In this document: positions 17,991-27,475 of the stretch, in pieces
Layout of the letters: every line of letters begins with the position of its first letter
Numbering within the stretch: position 1 is the first letter of the stretch
From: JAKZVK01 sp965261065
GTDB taxonomy: Bacteria; Acidobacteriota; Terriglobia; Bryobacterales; UBA6623
DNA: 64,000 nt
Assembly: GCA_965261065.1 (NCBI GenBank)
Contig: OZ253444.1
Location: forward strand, 5,022,001-5,086,000
Direction of reading: 5' to 3'
Made by a program: the position numbers and the translations under genes
The notes under the pieces: generated by a model
Databases searched by the model: none
Seen by the model: the letters and a program-made list of their open reading frames with translations, nothing else
Told to the model about the DNA's origin: nothing

Positions 17991-20252
17991 CTTAAAACAG
18001 TACAACTATCGAACGCCCGAGCAGGCGCATCGGCGCGCGGTCGAAAGAAAAAGGCAGTACTGGCAAGAGAACCAGTATCAGCACCTGCTCGACGGACCGG
18101 CAGGTTTCTTTGTCAACACGCTTGCCCAACACGGAATGAGGTGGGCTCACGCCGTGCCAGTCGGAGGCGGACGTGCAAGCAATGTGAGCGCGGACCCGCT
18201 CCCTGCTTGGTAGGGCGGCCGGACAACCAACCGCGCATGATGAACGGCGCGCGGATTATCGGCTCGGAGGGCTACCGTCGTGTCGTCTGAAAATCGGCAT
18301 TCCGAATCTGTAGCAGAAGTCGGGAGTACGTCTTCAGCGGGTGGGTGTCCGTATTCCGGCTGACGCCTTCAAGGAAGGAGTATTTATCCAAACAAACGCA
18401 ACGATCGTGGGGGCATGGGACGGGACCCGCGAAGGTCTGGGGCAGGTCGTCATCGAAGAATCCGCCACACGCGTCAGGATGGCAGCCTACGTAGACAAGC
18501 CCGGTGTACTTCAGCTCGTAGGAAATAGCCGGGAACAGACATGTTTTGTCTCTCGGCGACTTCGTCTCGGTACGATAAAGATAATCCACCTCGGGAAGCT
18601 CTTCGTTGAATAACTCTATATCTTCTTTCGCAAGCTTGCCGTCGGAGCCGAACAAAGGATTTGGGTGCAATGGGACGCCCAATGCCAAGAACTTGTCCCG
18701 GCGTTCATAGTACTTGTCCTTGTTTGCGGCCGACATGACATAGTTGATCATCCCGATGTTGAAGCCGTTCGCAAGAATGTCTTCCACCTTGTCGAAAAAC
18801 TCCCTCTCGGACGTCTGACTGGGGTAGAACGTACACATGAGAATCAGCTTCGACTTGTCAACATGGCTATACCAGGAGGGCTTCCAGAAGGCATTGGTGT
18901 CGATCCGTATGCATTCCAGAGTCTCCATGGAAGTTAGTGCTTGCAGGAGCGGAAGCATCGACCTGCGATCGATCATGGGTTCCCCGCCGGTGATCACGAG
19001 GGACAAGCGGCGCTCTCGAAAGTGACGGTAAAACGCCTCGATCCCACTACTGTCCCAACGTCGATTCGTAGAGACTCGGTAAGTCACGATTTCACAGCGT
19101 GATAGGGTTGATTTCGAGGCAAATCGATTTGAACGCCATCGGCGGCCTGCCTGGCTGTACGATGCTGGTCATGCATGTCGGACGGACCGTTTTCTCGCAG
19201 CTGATGGATTTGTTCCCCTTGGTTGAGTTCCGCCGTTGCGTCGAGCGCTACCGGGGAAATCACAAGATCCAGCACTTTTCTTGTCTCGACCAGTTCCTGT
19301 ATCTCGCTTTCGCCCAACTCACCTCGCGCGAGAGTCTGCGCGATATCGAAGTTTGTCTCCGCGCCGTACAACCACGGCTCTACCATATGGGCTTTCGCGG
19401 CAACATCTCCCGCAATACGCTGGCGAATGCCAACTTGAAACGCGACTGGCGCATCTACGCCGATGTCGCTCAGGTCCTCATCCGCCAAGCCCGGCAACTC
19501 TACACCCACGAAGATCTGGGGCTGGAATTGGAGCAGACAGCCTACGCCCTGGACTCCACCACCATCGATCTGTGCTTGTCCTTGTTTCCGTGGGCTCCCT
19601 TCCAACGCACGAAAGCAGCCGTGAAGGTCCATACCCTGTTGGACTTGCGCGGCAGTATTCCCAGCTTTATTCGCGTGACGTCGGCGCACGTGAGCGATGT
19701 CAGCGTGTTGGATGATCTCGTGCTGGAGCCGGGGGTCTGCTATGTCATGGACCGCGGGTACATTCATTTTGCCCGCCTCTATCGATTCACGCTGGCGGCC
19801 ACTTTCTTCGTCGTGCGGGCTCGAAAAAACATGCAGTACCGCCGCCGCTACTCCCATCGCGTGGACAAAACGACGGGCCTGCGCTCGGATCAGACGATCG
19901 TACTCACCGGCCAGGATTCGGCCCGCGACTATCCCGCCCCCGCTCGGCTGATCCGCTATTGGGATGAGCCGCAGAACCTTCGCCTGCGTTTCCTGACGAA
20001 CAATTTTCTGTTGCCTGCGCTCACGATTGCGCAACTCTACAAGCGTCGCTGGGATGTGGAATTATTCTTCAAGTGGATCAAACAACACCTCCGCATCAAG
20101 AAGTTCTACGGCACGTCGGCGAACGCGGTGAAGACGCAGATCTGGGTCGGGGTGATCGTCTATCTGATGGTGGCGATTCTGAAGAAACAGCTCGGCATCG
20201 AGGCCAGTCTCTCCCGAATTCTACAGATTCTCAGCGTCACCGTTTTCGAGAA

Positions 20253-21282
20253 GCTGGGTATCCACTTGACTCAGGTGACCCAAGATGTAGTGTAGGGCCT
20301 GGTGGAGGATTACCCGCGCGACCAACTCGAATTCGAGTCTCACTTTGCGAGCGAGGAGGCTTGCCGCGACTATCTGTTCGCCTTGCGCTGGCCAGAGGGT
20401 TTCCGCTGTCCAAGGTGTGGGCATGAGCGCGCTTGGCCGGTGCGCAAAGTGTGGTTCGAATGCGCTCGCTGCGGGCGGCAAACCTCCGTCACCGTCGGCA
20501 CGATCTTTCAAGACACACGCAAGCCGCTGCGGCTGTGGTTCCGGGCGATGTGGACCATCACCACGCAGAAGAATGGGGCCAGCGCCCTGGGTCTACAGCG
20601 CGTTCTGGGACTGGGCAGTTACCAAACCGCCTGGACTTGGATGCACAAGCTGAGGCGAGCGATGGTGCGCCCGGGGCGGGAGCGATTGACGGGCCTCGTC
20701 GAGGTCGATGAGACCTACTGGGGCGCTGAAGAAGAAGGGGTAATCGGCCGGCAGACCGAGCGTAAAGCGTTGATTGCAGTCGCCGCGGAAGAGAGAGGCA
20801 CCGGGCTGGGGCGCATCCGCATGCAGCGCGTTCAGAACGCCTCGGCGGCCAGTTTGATGCCCTTCGTCGAGGAGTCGGTCGAGCCGGGCAGCGTGGTTGT
20901 TACCGACAACTGGTCGGGCTACGATCCGCTCAAGAAGAAGGACTACCAGCGTCGTATCATCTCGATTAACAACCGCCGCGAGCAGGCCTCGCAGCTACTG
21001 CCGAGGGTGCACTTGGCGATCTCGCTACTCAAGCGCTGGATGCTGGGCACGCATCAGGGGGCGGTCAGCCACGAGCATCTGGACTACTATCTCGACGAGT
21101 TCGTGTTCCGCTTCAATCGGCGCAGATCACGCAGTCGGGGCAAGCTCTTCTACCGCCTTGTGCAGCAGGCCATGGCGGTGGAGCCGACGCCGTACCGCTC
21201 GATCGTCGCCGATTGGGACGCTAAGACGCTGTGAGCCCAACTACAAGATGTTGGGGTCACCTGAGTCAAGTGGATACCCGGC
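20253..21282 (+). mobile_element. IS1595-type insertion sequence, copy B (1030 bp), nested in IS4
   Basis: Ends GCTGGGTATCCACTTGACTC and (complement) GCCGGGTATCCACTTGACTC. The 8-bp flanks are TTCGAGAA (20245-20252) and TTAGAGAA (21283-21290), a target duplication with one mismatch. Deleting the element and one flank restores the IS4 transposase frame. Confidence 0.88.
20302..21234 (+). CDS. IS1595-type transposase, copy B
   Basis: Intact 310-residue transposase with the N-terminal zinc ribbon (C36-x2-C39, C54-x2-C57), D136, D202 and the C-terminal stretch DYYLDEFVFRFNRR. It starts at GTG and ends with the TGA that is mutated in copy A. Otherwise the two copies differ by only a few residues (V for A near 65, T for P near 112). 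Confidence 0.88.
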   Translation: MEDYPRDQLEFESHFASEEACRDYLFALRWPEGFRCPRCGHERAWPVRKVWFECARCGRQTSVTVGTIFQDTRKPLRLWFRAMWTITTQKNGASALGLQRVLGLGSYQTAWTWMHKLRRAMVRPGRERLTGLVEVDETYWGAEEEGVIGRQTERKALIAVAAEERGTGLGRIRMQRVQNASAASLMPFVEESVEPGSVVVTDNWSGYDPLKKKDYQRRIISINNRREQASQLLPRVHLAISLLKRWMLGTHQGAVSHEHLDYYLDEFVFRFNRRRSRSRGKLFYRLVQQAMAVEPTPYRSIVADWDAKTL

Positions 21283-21960
21283 TTAGAGAAAACGCCCATT
21301 TTACAGGTGTTGGAGGGCCTCGATTCCCAACTTCCACCACTCCATCCCTCCAACCAACTGACTCTATTCGACTTATGATGGGACAGTAGTGCCTCGATCC
21401 AGGAATCGAGAGGGAAATTGTCGAAAGCGTGGGCTGTGAACTCGTCACCCTTGGGCTCCCACCTGGCGTGCGTTTGAGGACAATAAGGACACGAATAGTT
21501 GCACCACTCCGTGGTGAGCCAGCGGACCAGTGTGGTACCCGGTTCTGGTGTGGGGCGCCACGCGTTGAGAACCGGGCGGAAGGATGCTTCATCCTGAGCG
21601 CTCATCCGCCGGTAGGGCGAGCCTGGGGCCAGGTACTGTTTGGTAGCCGATGGCTGTGCGTTCCTACTCACGAGCTGGACTAACCTGGCGACGCCGTTCA
21701 TAGCTCAACTGCCCTCTGTTTTGTCCGGACTCGAGACGCCGTCAATGCCACGTGCTATCGAACTGGTGGGCCCGCAGTCTCCAATTCGGGGTTTGGGGCC
21801 GACGTGGGTACGATTATCATCTCTTCGGGTTTCGGGTGGGGCGACCGCGCTCCGCCCAGCTCCGACACGCGTTTGTAGTGTCCCGCCGAAGACGCCTCGG
21901 CCGACGAGGTCCGGGCCTTCGGTCTTCCCCTCGCCTTTTCTGGTGAATCGCGAGCAGCCC

Positions 21961-22341
21961 TTAGTCGGGGCCGTCCGTGGGCCCGGCGACGTAGTGGATG
22001 TCGAAGGGCTTGTTGGTGATGAAGAGTACGGTCACGTCTTCGTCGGCCGTGGCGCCGTGCTCCATGACGTTGCCTTCGGGGAACCAGACGAACGAGCCGA
22101 CGCCGAATTCTCTTTCGCGGGTCTTGAGCGCGCCCTCGAGCACGTACATACCGTGCGCACAGTGGTGGATGTGCAAGGGATTCGTGAACCCCGCCGGATA
22201 GCGCACCATGCGCACTTCCATGCCGGTGTCCGGGTCGGCGAAGAGGTCTTTGCGGTAGAGGTTCTTGCCGGCTTGCTCGTTGAAACGCTCTTGCCAGGGC
22301 TGGGTGTTGGCGTCAATCGCTGTAACGTCGGTGGAGGGCAT
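21961..22341 (-). CDS. Cupin-domain protein
   Basis: A 126-residue single-cupin protein. Metal-binding motif 1 is visible as GFTNPLHIHHCAHGMYVLEG and motif 2 as WFPEGNVMEHGA. The ATG at 22341 gives the normal cupin length, although the frame extends 50 codons upstream. It could be a small dioxygenase or ChrR-like sensor; the substrate cannot be told. It is divergent from the methyltransferase at 22439 with 97 bp between starts, suggesting shared control. Confidence 0.75.
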   Translation of the reverse strand: MPSTDVTAIDANTQPWQERFNEQAGKNLYRKDLFADPDTGMEVRMVRYPAGFTNPLHIHHCAHGMYVLEGALKTREREFGVGSFVWFPEGNVMEHGATADEDVTVLFITNKPFDIHYVAGPTDGPD

Positions 22342-22438
22342 CGCGCCTACCTCTAGGAGTGGGATGGTTTCGGGCGGTATGATATCACTGATCGGCCGGT
22401 TGCTGAGGGCGGGCCGTTGGAGGAGGAGTCGTCTAAGG

Positions 22439-23164
22439 ATGAATACCGTGAAGCGTTTCCTGCGAAAGGGGGAGTATCGTCCCGTTGTCACCGGGGGTTT
22501 GGTGGTTGCGGTCGCGTTGGTTGCCGCCGTGCTGCCGGCTCAGGTGGCCGAGAAGGCGAACCAGGGCTATCAGACCGAAGAGCAGCGAAAGCGGGTGGCC
22601 AGCAATCTGGATAACCCCGACCGGGTCGAGCGGCAGAGGCCGGCCGAGTTGTTGGCGGAACTCAAGATCAACAAAGGCGACACGGTGGCGGACATCGGTA
22701 CCGGCGTCGGCTTCATGGTGCCGTATCTGGTGGACGCGGTCGGTCCCACGGGGACGGTGTGGGCCGAAGACATCCAAGACGACTTTCTCGCCAAGGTGAA
22801 GGAGAAGATCAAGGCCAACGGCTGGTCGAACGTGAAGACCGTCAAGGGTGGGCAGACTGACGTGAAGCTGCCGGCGGGCTCGCTCGACCTCGGTTTTATC
22901 CTCGACGTCTATCACCACCTCAACTATCCGGCGGATACCATGGCGACGGTCCACAAGGCGATCAAGCCCGATGGCCGGCTGGTGGTGATTGACTTCTATC
23001 GCAGCCGCGAGCACCCGCGGATGTCAGAGGAGCGCCGGATGAACCACATCCGTCTCGACCGAGACGGGTTCGCGGCGGAGATCGAAGCGGCGGGCTTTCG
23101 CCTCGAGCGCCACTTTGACCACATGCCGCATCAGTACGTGTTGATCTTCCGCAAGGCGGGCTAG
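22439..23164 (+). CDS. Exported SAM-dependent methyltransferase-like protein
   Basis: A 241-residue protein with an N-terminal signal or anchor (GGLVVAVALVAAVLPAQV) followed by a class I methyltransferase fold: motif I VADIGTGVGFMVPYLVDAVG, post-I VWAEDIQ, and LDLGFILDVYHHL for motif IV. Exported methyltransferase-fold proteins of this type are common in Acidobacteria and Planctomycetes; their acceptor is unknown. The ATG at 22439 follows AGGAGGAGTC at about 14 nt and AAGG at 3 nt. The upstream in-frame extension overlaps the cupin gene and is rejected. Confidence 0.75.
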   Translation: MNTVKRFLRKGEYRPVVTGGLVVAVALVAAVLPAQVAEKANQGYQTEEQRKRVASNLDNPDRVERQRPAELLAELKINKGDTVADIGTGVGFMVPYLVDAVGPTGTVWAEDIQDDFLAKVKEKIKANGWSNVKTVKGGQTDVKLPAGSLDLGFILDVYHHLNYPADTMATVHKAIKPDGRLVVIDFYRSREHPRMSEERRMNHIRLDRDGFAAEIEAAGFRLERHFDHMPHQYVLIFRKAG

Positions 23165-23237
23165 TCTAGTTCATTGACCGCCTGAAGATCTTACAAATAA
23201 ACATGTTTGGATCGAAATGTTTTGGCATACTTGAGGT

Positions 23238-23645
23238 ATGCCTCGTGCCGCTCTGCGTGTGAAGGTTTCCCAGAAAGATCAAGCAGTGCTGAAGAGGGTT
23301 CTCGGCGGCGGCATCGAGCAGGTGCGCGTGGCGATGCGCGCTGTGGCTTTGCTGCGGCTCGCAGAAGGAATGGGTGCGCCGCAGATCGCCGAAGTCCTGC
23401 CCATGACACGGCAATCGGTTCGTAATCTCGCGCGGCGCTATCAGCAGGGCGGGCTCGAACGTGCGCTGTACGACCAGCAGCGGCCCGGTGCGGCAAGCTT
23501 GCTTTCGAACCAGCAACGCCAGCGCATCATGGCCATGGTCTGCAGCGATCCGCCGAGAGGCCGCGCCCGCTGGACGGTGCGGCTGGTGGCGCAAGAAGCC
23601 GTCAATCGACGGCTGCTCCCGCGCGTGGGACCGCTGGCCGCATAG
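23238..23645 (+). pseudogene. IS630-type transposase fragment (N-terminal)
   Basis: The 135-residue frame is the helix-turn-helix region of an IS630-family transposase (IEQVRVAMRAVALLRLAEGM, PMTRQSVRNLARRYQQGG, ARWTVRLVAQEAVNRRL). It breaks after VNRRLLPRVG and the catalytic part is missing. It is not the same IS630 as the one directly downstream. A relic. Confidence 0.75.
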
Positions 23646-23740
23646 TCTTGACTGATGGCCGGTATTACCGTGGAAAAGGCGATGGCGCAAGCGACAATGA
23701 TCCGCCTTCGATACCGGATGTGTCGTCTTAACGACATCTA

Positions 23741-24834
23741 TTGACTCCCGCAAATTATTATGACACTTTTTGATAGTTTGGAGCATCTATATATGTATGG
23801 GCAACCCCAAAGGTGTGAAGCGGGATTTCAAGGCCCTGGAGAAGCGCCGTTTCGAAGCGATGCGGCTGCTCGACCAAGGCCACAATCAGTCCGAGACGGC
23901 AAGACGGCTGAAAGTCGCTCGCCAAACCGTCAGTGCGTGGCGGCGGCAATACCGCGAGCAGGGTGCGGCCGGACTCCGCCAGGCCGGGCGCGCCGGACGC
24001 AAGCCGCTCCTCGATGCCGCACAACGCGAACGCCTGACGTCGCTGTTGCTGGAAGGCCCGCAAGCCCACGGCTTCCCCACGCCCCTGTGGAGCTGTCCGC
24101 GGGTGGCTCGGCTGATCGGAGACGAGTTCGGGGTCGACTACCACGAAGGCCACGTCTGGAAGATCCTGCGAGCGCTCGACTGGAGCCCGCAACGCCCGGT
24201 CGGAAAGGCGCGCGAGCGCAACGAAGAGCAGATCCGCACCTGGAAGCGCAAGACCTGGACGCGCATTAAAAAAAAGCCCACAACGAAGGCCGTACGCTCG
24301 TCTTCATCGACGAAAGCGGATTGAGTCAGAAGCCGCATCGCTGCCGCACCTGGGCGCCACGCGGCCAAACACCGGTGCTGCAGTTTAACTTCAATTGGGA
24401 GAAGCTTTCCGTCTCGGCGGGGCTGACGCTGCGTAACTTCTACTTTCGGCTCTATCCCGGTGCGATCGGCAAAGAGCAAGTGATCGACTTTCTCAAGGCG
24501 TTGGTACGTCATATCGATCGGCCGCTGCTGATCGTCTGAGACCGGCTGCCTGCGCACCGTAGCCGCCTGGTGCAAGAGTTCATCCAACTCTCCGAAGGCC
24601 ACATCGCAACCGAGTACTTGCCACCCTATGCGCCGGAGTTGAATCCGGTGGAATACATCTGGGCTTACTGGAAGCAGCACGAGTTGCCGAACGTCTGTCC
24701 GAAGGACTACGGCGAGCTGAACGAGCGGGCCCGCAAGGCACTCCGCCGCATGCGCCGCAAACCGCGTTTGATCACGGCCTTCTGGAAACAGTCTTCTCTT
24801 TGCTTCGAGTGACGGGATATTATGCGGGACTCAA
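23741..24834 (+). mobile_element. IS630-type insertion sequence (1094 bp)
   Basis: Ends TTGACTCCCGCAAATTATTA and (complement) TTGAGTCCCGCATAATATCC, flanked by TA dinucleotides (23739-23740 and 24835-24836), the usual IS630/Tc1 target. It inserted between the IS630 relic and the Sfp-type gene. Confidence 0.85.
23797..24812 (+). pseudogene. IS630-family transposase with frameshift site and nonsense codon
   Basis: Frame 0 runs from ATG 23797 (MGNPKGVKRDFKALEKRR) to an A8 run at 24268-24275, read as T AAA AAA AAG. Slipping back one base at A AAA AAG continues as KKKAHNEGRTLVFIDESG, the first catalytic region; programmed -1 frameshifting of this type is known in IS630 elements. Further on TGA at 24537-24539 stands where the family has tryptophan before the second Asp (LLIV-stop-DRLPAH). 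After that NPVEYIWAYWK is intact. The nonsense codon should inactivate this copy. Confidence 0.82.
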
Positions 24835-24861
24835 TAGGCCGAGCCTTTGCCCTTGATGCTA

Positions 24862-25629
24862 TCACGCTCTGTTGAATAGACCGTACCGGCGAACTAACAG
24901 GGACTCGCCTTCGATGGCGAGTGCTGCCGCGTATTGCAGACCGACGTCGACCGTATGCACGGACCATCGATTTCCTTCGCCGTCGGCGTCGGCCGAGCCA
25001 AGTGCAACCACCTCGCCGTCGGGGCCAAGCTCGACTTCGGTCTTTGGTAGCCCCGATGGCAGGCCCTCGCCACGGGCCTTGATGTACGCCTCCTTCGCCG
25101 TCCAGTAGCGAAAGAAAGCGCGAGAACGCTCCGCCTCAGGTAATGCCGCGAGAGACGCGGCCTCCTTCTTCGAGAAGAAACGCTCGGCAATTTTGCGGTC
25201 AGATGCGTCGGCTCGGATGCGCTCGATGTCCACACCGATGCGCCGGCCCGTCGTGAACGCGTAGAGCACCCGATCGTGGGAGTGCGACAGGTTGAACTCA
25301 ACCGCCCCGGGATCCTCGCCGGCAAGGGCGGGTCTGCCGTTCTCGTTGTAAGCGAAGCACAGAAGCGCGGGGTCTCGATCGAGATAGCGGGCCAGCAGCT
25401 TGCGAAGAATGCCGCGGGTCGCGGCGAAGCGAGTGCGGTCGCGCTTGAAATGAAACCGGTTGGCGCGGGCGACCTCGTCCTCGGAAAGGATCGCCAGATA
25501 GCTTTCCAGATAGCCTTCCACTGACAACGCATCGTTGTCTAGGACGGCCTGCCAAACATGCACCTCGGCCATCGGCAGAGACAGCGCCGTTGGGCCCTGC
25601 CCCCAATCATCGAGCGGCTTATCCGTCAC
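24862..25629 (-). CDS. Sfp-type 4'-phosphopantetheinyl transferase
   Basis: A 255-residue enzyme that moves the phosphopantetheine arm of CoA to carrier proteins of polyketide, non-ribosomal peptide or fatty-acid synthesis. Motifs: NGRPALAG with VEFNLSHSHD, IGVDIERIR, and FFRYWTAKEAYIKARGEG carrying the metal and catalytic residues. The start is uncertain: the GTG at 25629 retains the usual N-terminal pattern W...ALSLP before VHVW, an ATG at 25572 would cut into it, and the frame remains open to 25695. No synthase genes are nearby; the AMP-dependent synthetase next door is on the same strand. Confidence 0.82.
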   Translation of the reverse strand: MTDKPLDDWGQGPTALSLPMAEVHVWQAVLDNDALSVEGYLESYLAILSEDEVARANRFHFKRDRTRFAATRGILRKLLARYLDRDPALLCFAYNENGRPALAGEDPGAVEFNLSHSHDRVLYAFTTGRRIGVDIERIRADASDRKIAERFFSKKEAASLAALPEAERSRAFFRYWTAKEAYIKARGEGLPSGLPKTEVELGPDGEVVALGSADADGEGNRWSVHTVDVGLQYAAALAIEGESLLVRRYGLFNRA

Positions 25630-25739
25630 AGTCGAGGCCGAGGGAGATGACGTAGCGCAGTGCAAGGTCGACGGGAACGCAGTGCAGCATTCCACAAATC
25701 ACACGTCTGACCAGAAGCATCGGTGGTCCCGGCGGCCTA

Positions 25740-25766
25740 GGGCACGGCATGCTGTGCCCCTACATT
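25740..25766. repeat. REP-like palindrome, copy 1
   Basis: GGGCACGGCATGCTGTGCCC followed by CTACATT. One of four intergenic copies in the window (others at 30128, 44138 and 46851). It lies between the acyl-CoA synthetase stop and the Sfp-type gene. Confidence 0.6.
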
Positions 25767-25803
25767 CGAAAGCGCACCGCAACGGCATCCGCGAAACACA
25801 CTA

Positions 25804-27351
25804 CTAGGCGAGGTCCAGCTTCTCGGCAAGACCTATGCGTTGCAGCTTGCCGGTTGGTCCCTTGGGGATCGCGTCGACGAAGACGACCTTCGACGGAACC
25901 TTGAACTCCGCCAGCCGCTGGCGGGCGAAGTCTCGAATATCGCGCTCATCGCCGGCGGTGTCACGGTTGAGAACGATTGCGGCCGCCACCTCTTCGCCCA
26001 GGCGTTTGTGGGGCAAGGCGAAAGTAACGGCCTGTTGCACGCTCGGATGGTCGAGTAGCACTTCATCGACTTCGCGCGGCGAGATCTTCTCGCCACCCCG
26101 GTTGATCAATTCCTTGAGGCGTCCGGTGATAAAGAGATAGCCGTCGTCGTCAACGTAGCCCTGATCACCGGTACGGAACCAGCCGTTCGTGAATGCCTGT
26201 GCGTTCGCGTCGGGGTTTCGCTCGTAACCCTGGGTGACGTTGGGCCCTCGGATAACGATCTCGGCCGTCTGATTGTCCTCGAGCAGCTCACCCGCTTGGT
26301 TCATGATGGCAACATCGGGTCCCGCCGCGGGGCCGACCGAACCGGGCTTACGCGCACGCGGGGGCAGGGGATTGCTCGCCATCTGATGCGTCGCTTCGGT
26401 CATGCCGTACGACTCGATCACCGGCGCCCGAAACACCTCCTCTAACTCATGCATGACCTGCGGCGGAAGCGACGCCGAAGACGACCGGATCAGCCGGAGC
26501 TTCGCGTTGCGGACCGCGTCCTGGTTGCGCCCGGCGCGAGAGAGGATGAGCTGGTGCATCGTCGGAACGGCGGTGTACCAAGTGGGGTGACATTCGTCGA
26601 GCCACGAGAAGAACTTCATCGCGTCGAAGCCCGGCGTGGCGACCACGCCGGCGCCGGCCGCGAACGTCGAAAGCAACGCGCCGATCAACCCGTGAATGTG
26701 GAACAGCGGCATGACGTTGAGGCAAAGGTCCGAGGGCGTCAACGCCAGGGTCTCGGCGATATGAGACGCTGATGCGCACAGGTTCGCGTGAGTGAGAGGG
26801 ACGATCTTCGGACGCGAGGTCGTGCCCGAGGTGTGCAATACCAGACCGACGTGATCGCCGCTCGAAAACTGCGGCGCGGTCCCCGGGGACGCAGCCTCAC
26901 CATCCAGCGAGAACACCCCAGCCGCCGCGTTTTCAACAGGCGTCAACTCGACAAGCGGGACCCCCTTCTCGGTGGCGACACCCCTGGCGGGTGAGTCGAC
27001 GCCCTGCTGAACGATGAGGGCCTTGGCATCGAGGTCAGATAGATAGAACGCGAACTCATCGGCTTTGTAGCCTGGGTTCAAGGGTGCGCACGTCGCTCCC
27101 GAAGCCACTGCCACGAACGCGACGGCCATCTCCGGCCCGTTCGGCAACACCAAAGCGACTCGGTCGTCCGGCCCGATAGCGCGCGCGTTCAGCGCCGATA
27201 TGGTGCGTTCGATCTGCGCGAAGAGACCGCCGTAGCTCAATGGCGAACGTCCCAGTGAGAGAATGGCTTCCTTCTCGGGGCTATCCCGGGCGTGTGTGGC
27301 AATCAGATCAGCGAGCGTTCGAGAGGCGGCGTTCGTAGACATCGTCACCAT
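25804..27351 (-). CDS. AMP-dependent acyl-CoA synthetase/ligase
   Basis: A 515-residue adenylate-forming enzyme that activates a carboxylic acid as acyl-AMP and transfers it to CoA. Core motifs: LHTSGTTSRPKIVPLTH (P-loop), ESYGMTEATHQM, GWFRTGDQGYVDDDG, ITGRLKELINRGGEKISP and the C-terminal lysine in PKGPTGKLQR. The pattern resembles FadD-like or oxalate/long-chain ligases; the substrate cannot be read. Two start codons, ATG 27351 and ATG 27342, are equally possible. It is divergent from the RidA gene and may share transcription with the Sfp-type gene downstream. Confidence 0.82.
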   Translation of the reverse strand: MVTMSTNAASRTLADLIATHARDSPEKEAILSLGRSPLSYGGLFAQIERTISALNARAIGPDDRVALVLPNGPEMAVAFVAVASGATCAPLNPGYKADEFAFYLSDLDAKALIVQQGVDSPARGVATEKGVPLVELTPVENAAAGVFSLDGEAASPGTAPQFSSGDHVGLVLHTSGTTSRPKIVPLTHANLCASASHIAETLALTPSDLCLNVMPLFHIHGLIGALLSTFAAGAGVVATPGFDAMKFFSWLDECHPTWYTAVPTMHQLILSRAGRNQDAVRNAKLRLIRSSSASLPPQVMHELEEVFRAPVIESYGMTEATHQMASNPLPPRARKPGSVGPAAGPDVAIMNQAGELLEDNQTAEIVIRGPNVTQGYERNPDANAQAFTNGWFRTGDQGYVDDDGYLFITGRLKELINRGGEKISPREVDEVLLDHPSVQQAVTFALPHKRLGEEVAAAIVLNRDTAGDERDIRDFARQRLAEFKVPSKVVFVDAIPKGPTGKLQRIGLAEKLDLA

Positions 27352-27475
27352 TATGAGTCATCCGATCTCATGCGTTGATCACGGTCGAACACGCCTGCCT
27401 GAGCTGGGATGCTATCGTAGACAGCGGCGCAATCCGCCGCTTGCATTTTCATACGAGTTCGAAAGGTCAACCAGC

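Larger units (their letters stand above)
15746..18213 (+). pseudogene. Glycosyltransferase family 2-like protein interrupted by IS1380
   Basis: ATG 15746 has a good ribosome binding site (AAGGAGAG). The first 193 codons encode SRLISLMMIRDEQDMLAEAL and AILHGDEIW, as in GT2-like transferases of cell-surface polysaccharide loci. IS1380 copy alpha follows the duplication CTTAA. Coding resumes at 17996; joined over one CTTAA it reads NIVLKQYNYRTPEQAHRR and ends at TAG 18211-18213. The two parts sum to 798 nt, exactly 266 codons, so the uninterrupted protein had 265 residues. Function is lost unless the element excises precisely. Confidence 0.8.
19162..21378 (+). pseudogene. IS4-family transposase interrupted by IS1595 copy B
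   Basis: The main part (19162-20252) contains YALDSTTIDLCLSLFPW, YVMDRGYIHFARLY and YKRRWDVELFFKWIKQHL, the DDE and YREK-type motifs of IS4 transposases. It breaks in ILQILSVTVFE. The last 29 codons resume at 21291 (TPILQVLEGLDSQLPP, ending LTLFDL). The two parts sum to 1179 nt, exactly 393 codons. The start ATG 19162 is chosen over an upstream in-frame ATG by family alignment. The protein is non-functional as it stands. Confidence 0.85.
19045..21390 (+). mobile_element. IS4-type insertion sequence (about 1308 bp) with nested IS1595
   Basis: Outer ends CACTACTGTCCCAACGTCGA and (complement) CACTACTGTCCCATCATAAG. Target duplication GCCTCGATCC at 19035-19044 and 21391-21400 (9 or 10 bp, depending on one shared base at the edge). 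Without the nested 1030-bp IS1595 and its 8-bp duplication the element is about 1308 bp. Confidence 0.88.
18272..21701 (-). pseudogene. Radical SAM protein split by nested IS elements
   Basis: The N-terminal part (21701 to about 21391) contains the cluster motif CNYSCPYC and ends DNFPLDSWIEA. The C-terminal part (19034 to 18272) begins FYRHFRERRLSLVITGGEP (the SAM-binding GGEP motif) and ends with a cysteine group (CHPDACGG, CPHDRCVCLDKYSF) that may bind an auxiliary cluster as in SPASM-like enzymes. An IS4-type element carrying an IS1595 copy lies between, flanked by GCCTCGATCC. The two coding parts add to 1074 nt, exactly 358 codons. The intact protein had 357 residues. It converges with the glycosyltransferase and probably belonged to the same surface-polysaccharide or modification locus. 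Confidence 0.82.

Noticed and set aside
24268..24275. A8 run in IS630 as sequencing error
   Set aside because: The phase fits a -1 programmed frameshift heptamer, known for this family, so an error need not be assumed.
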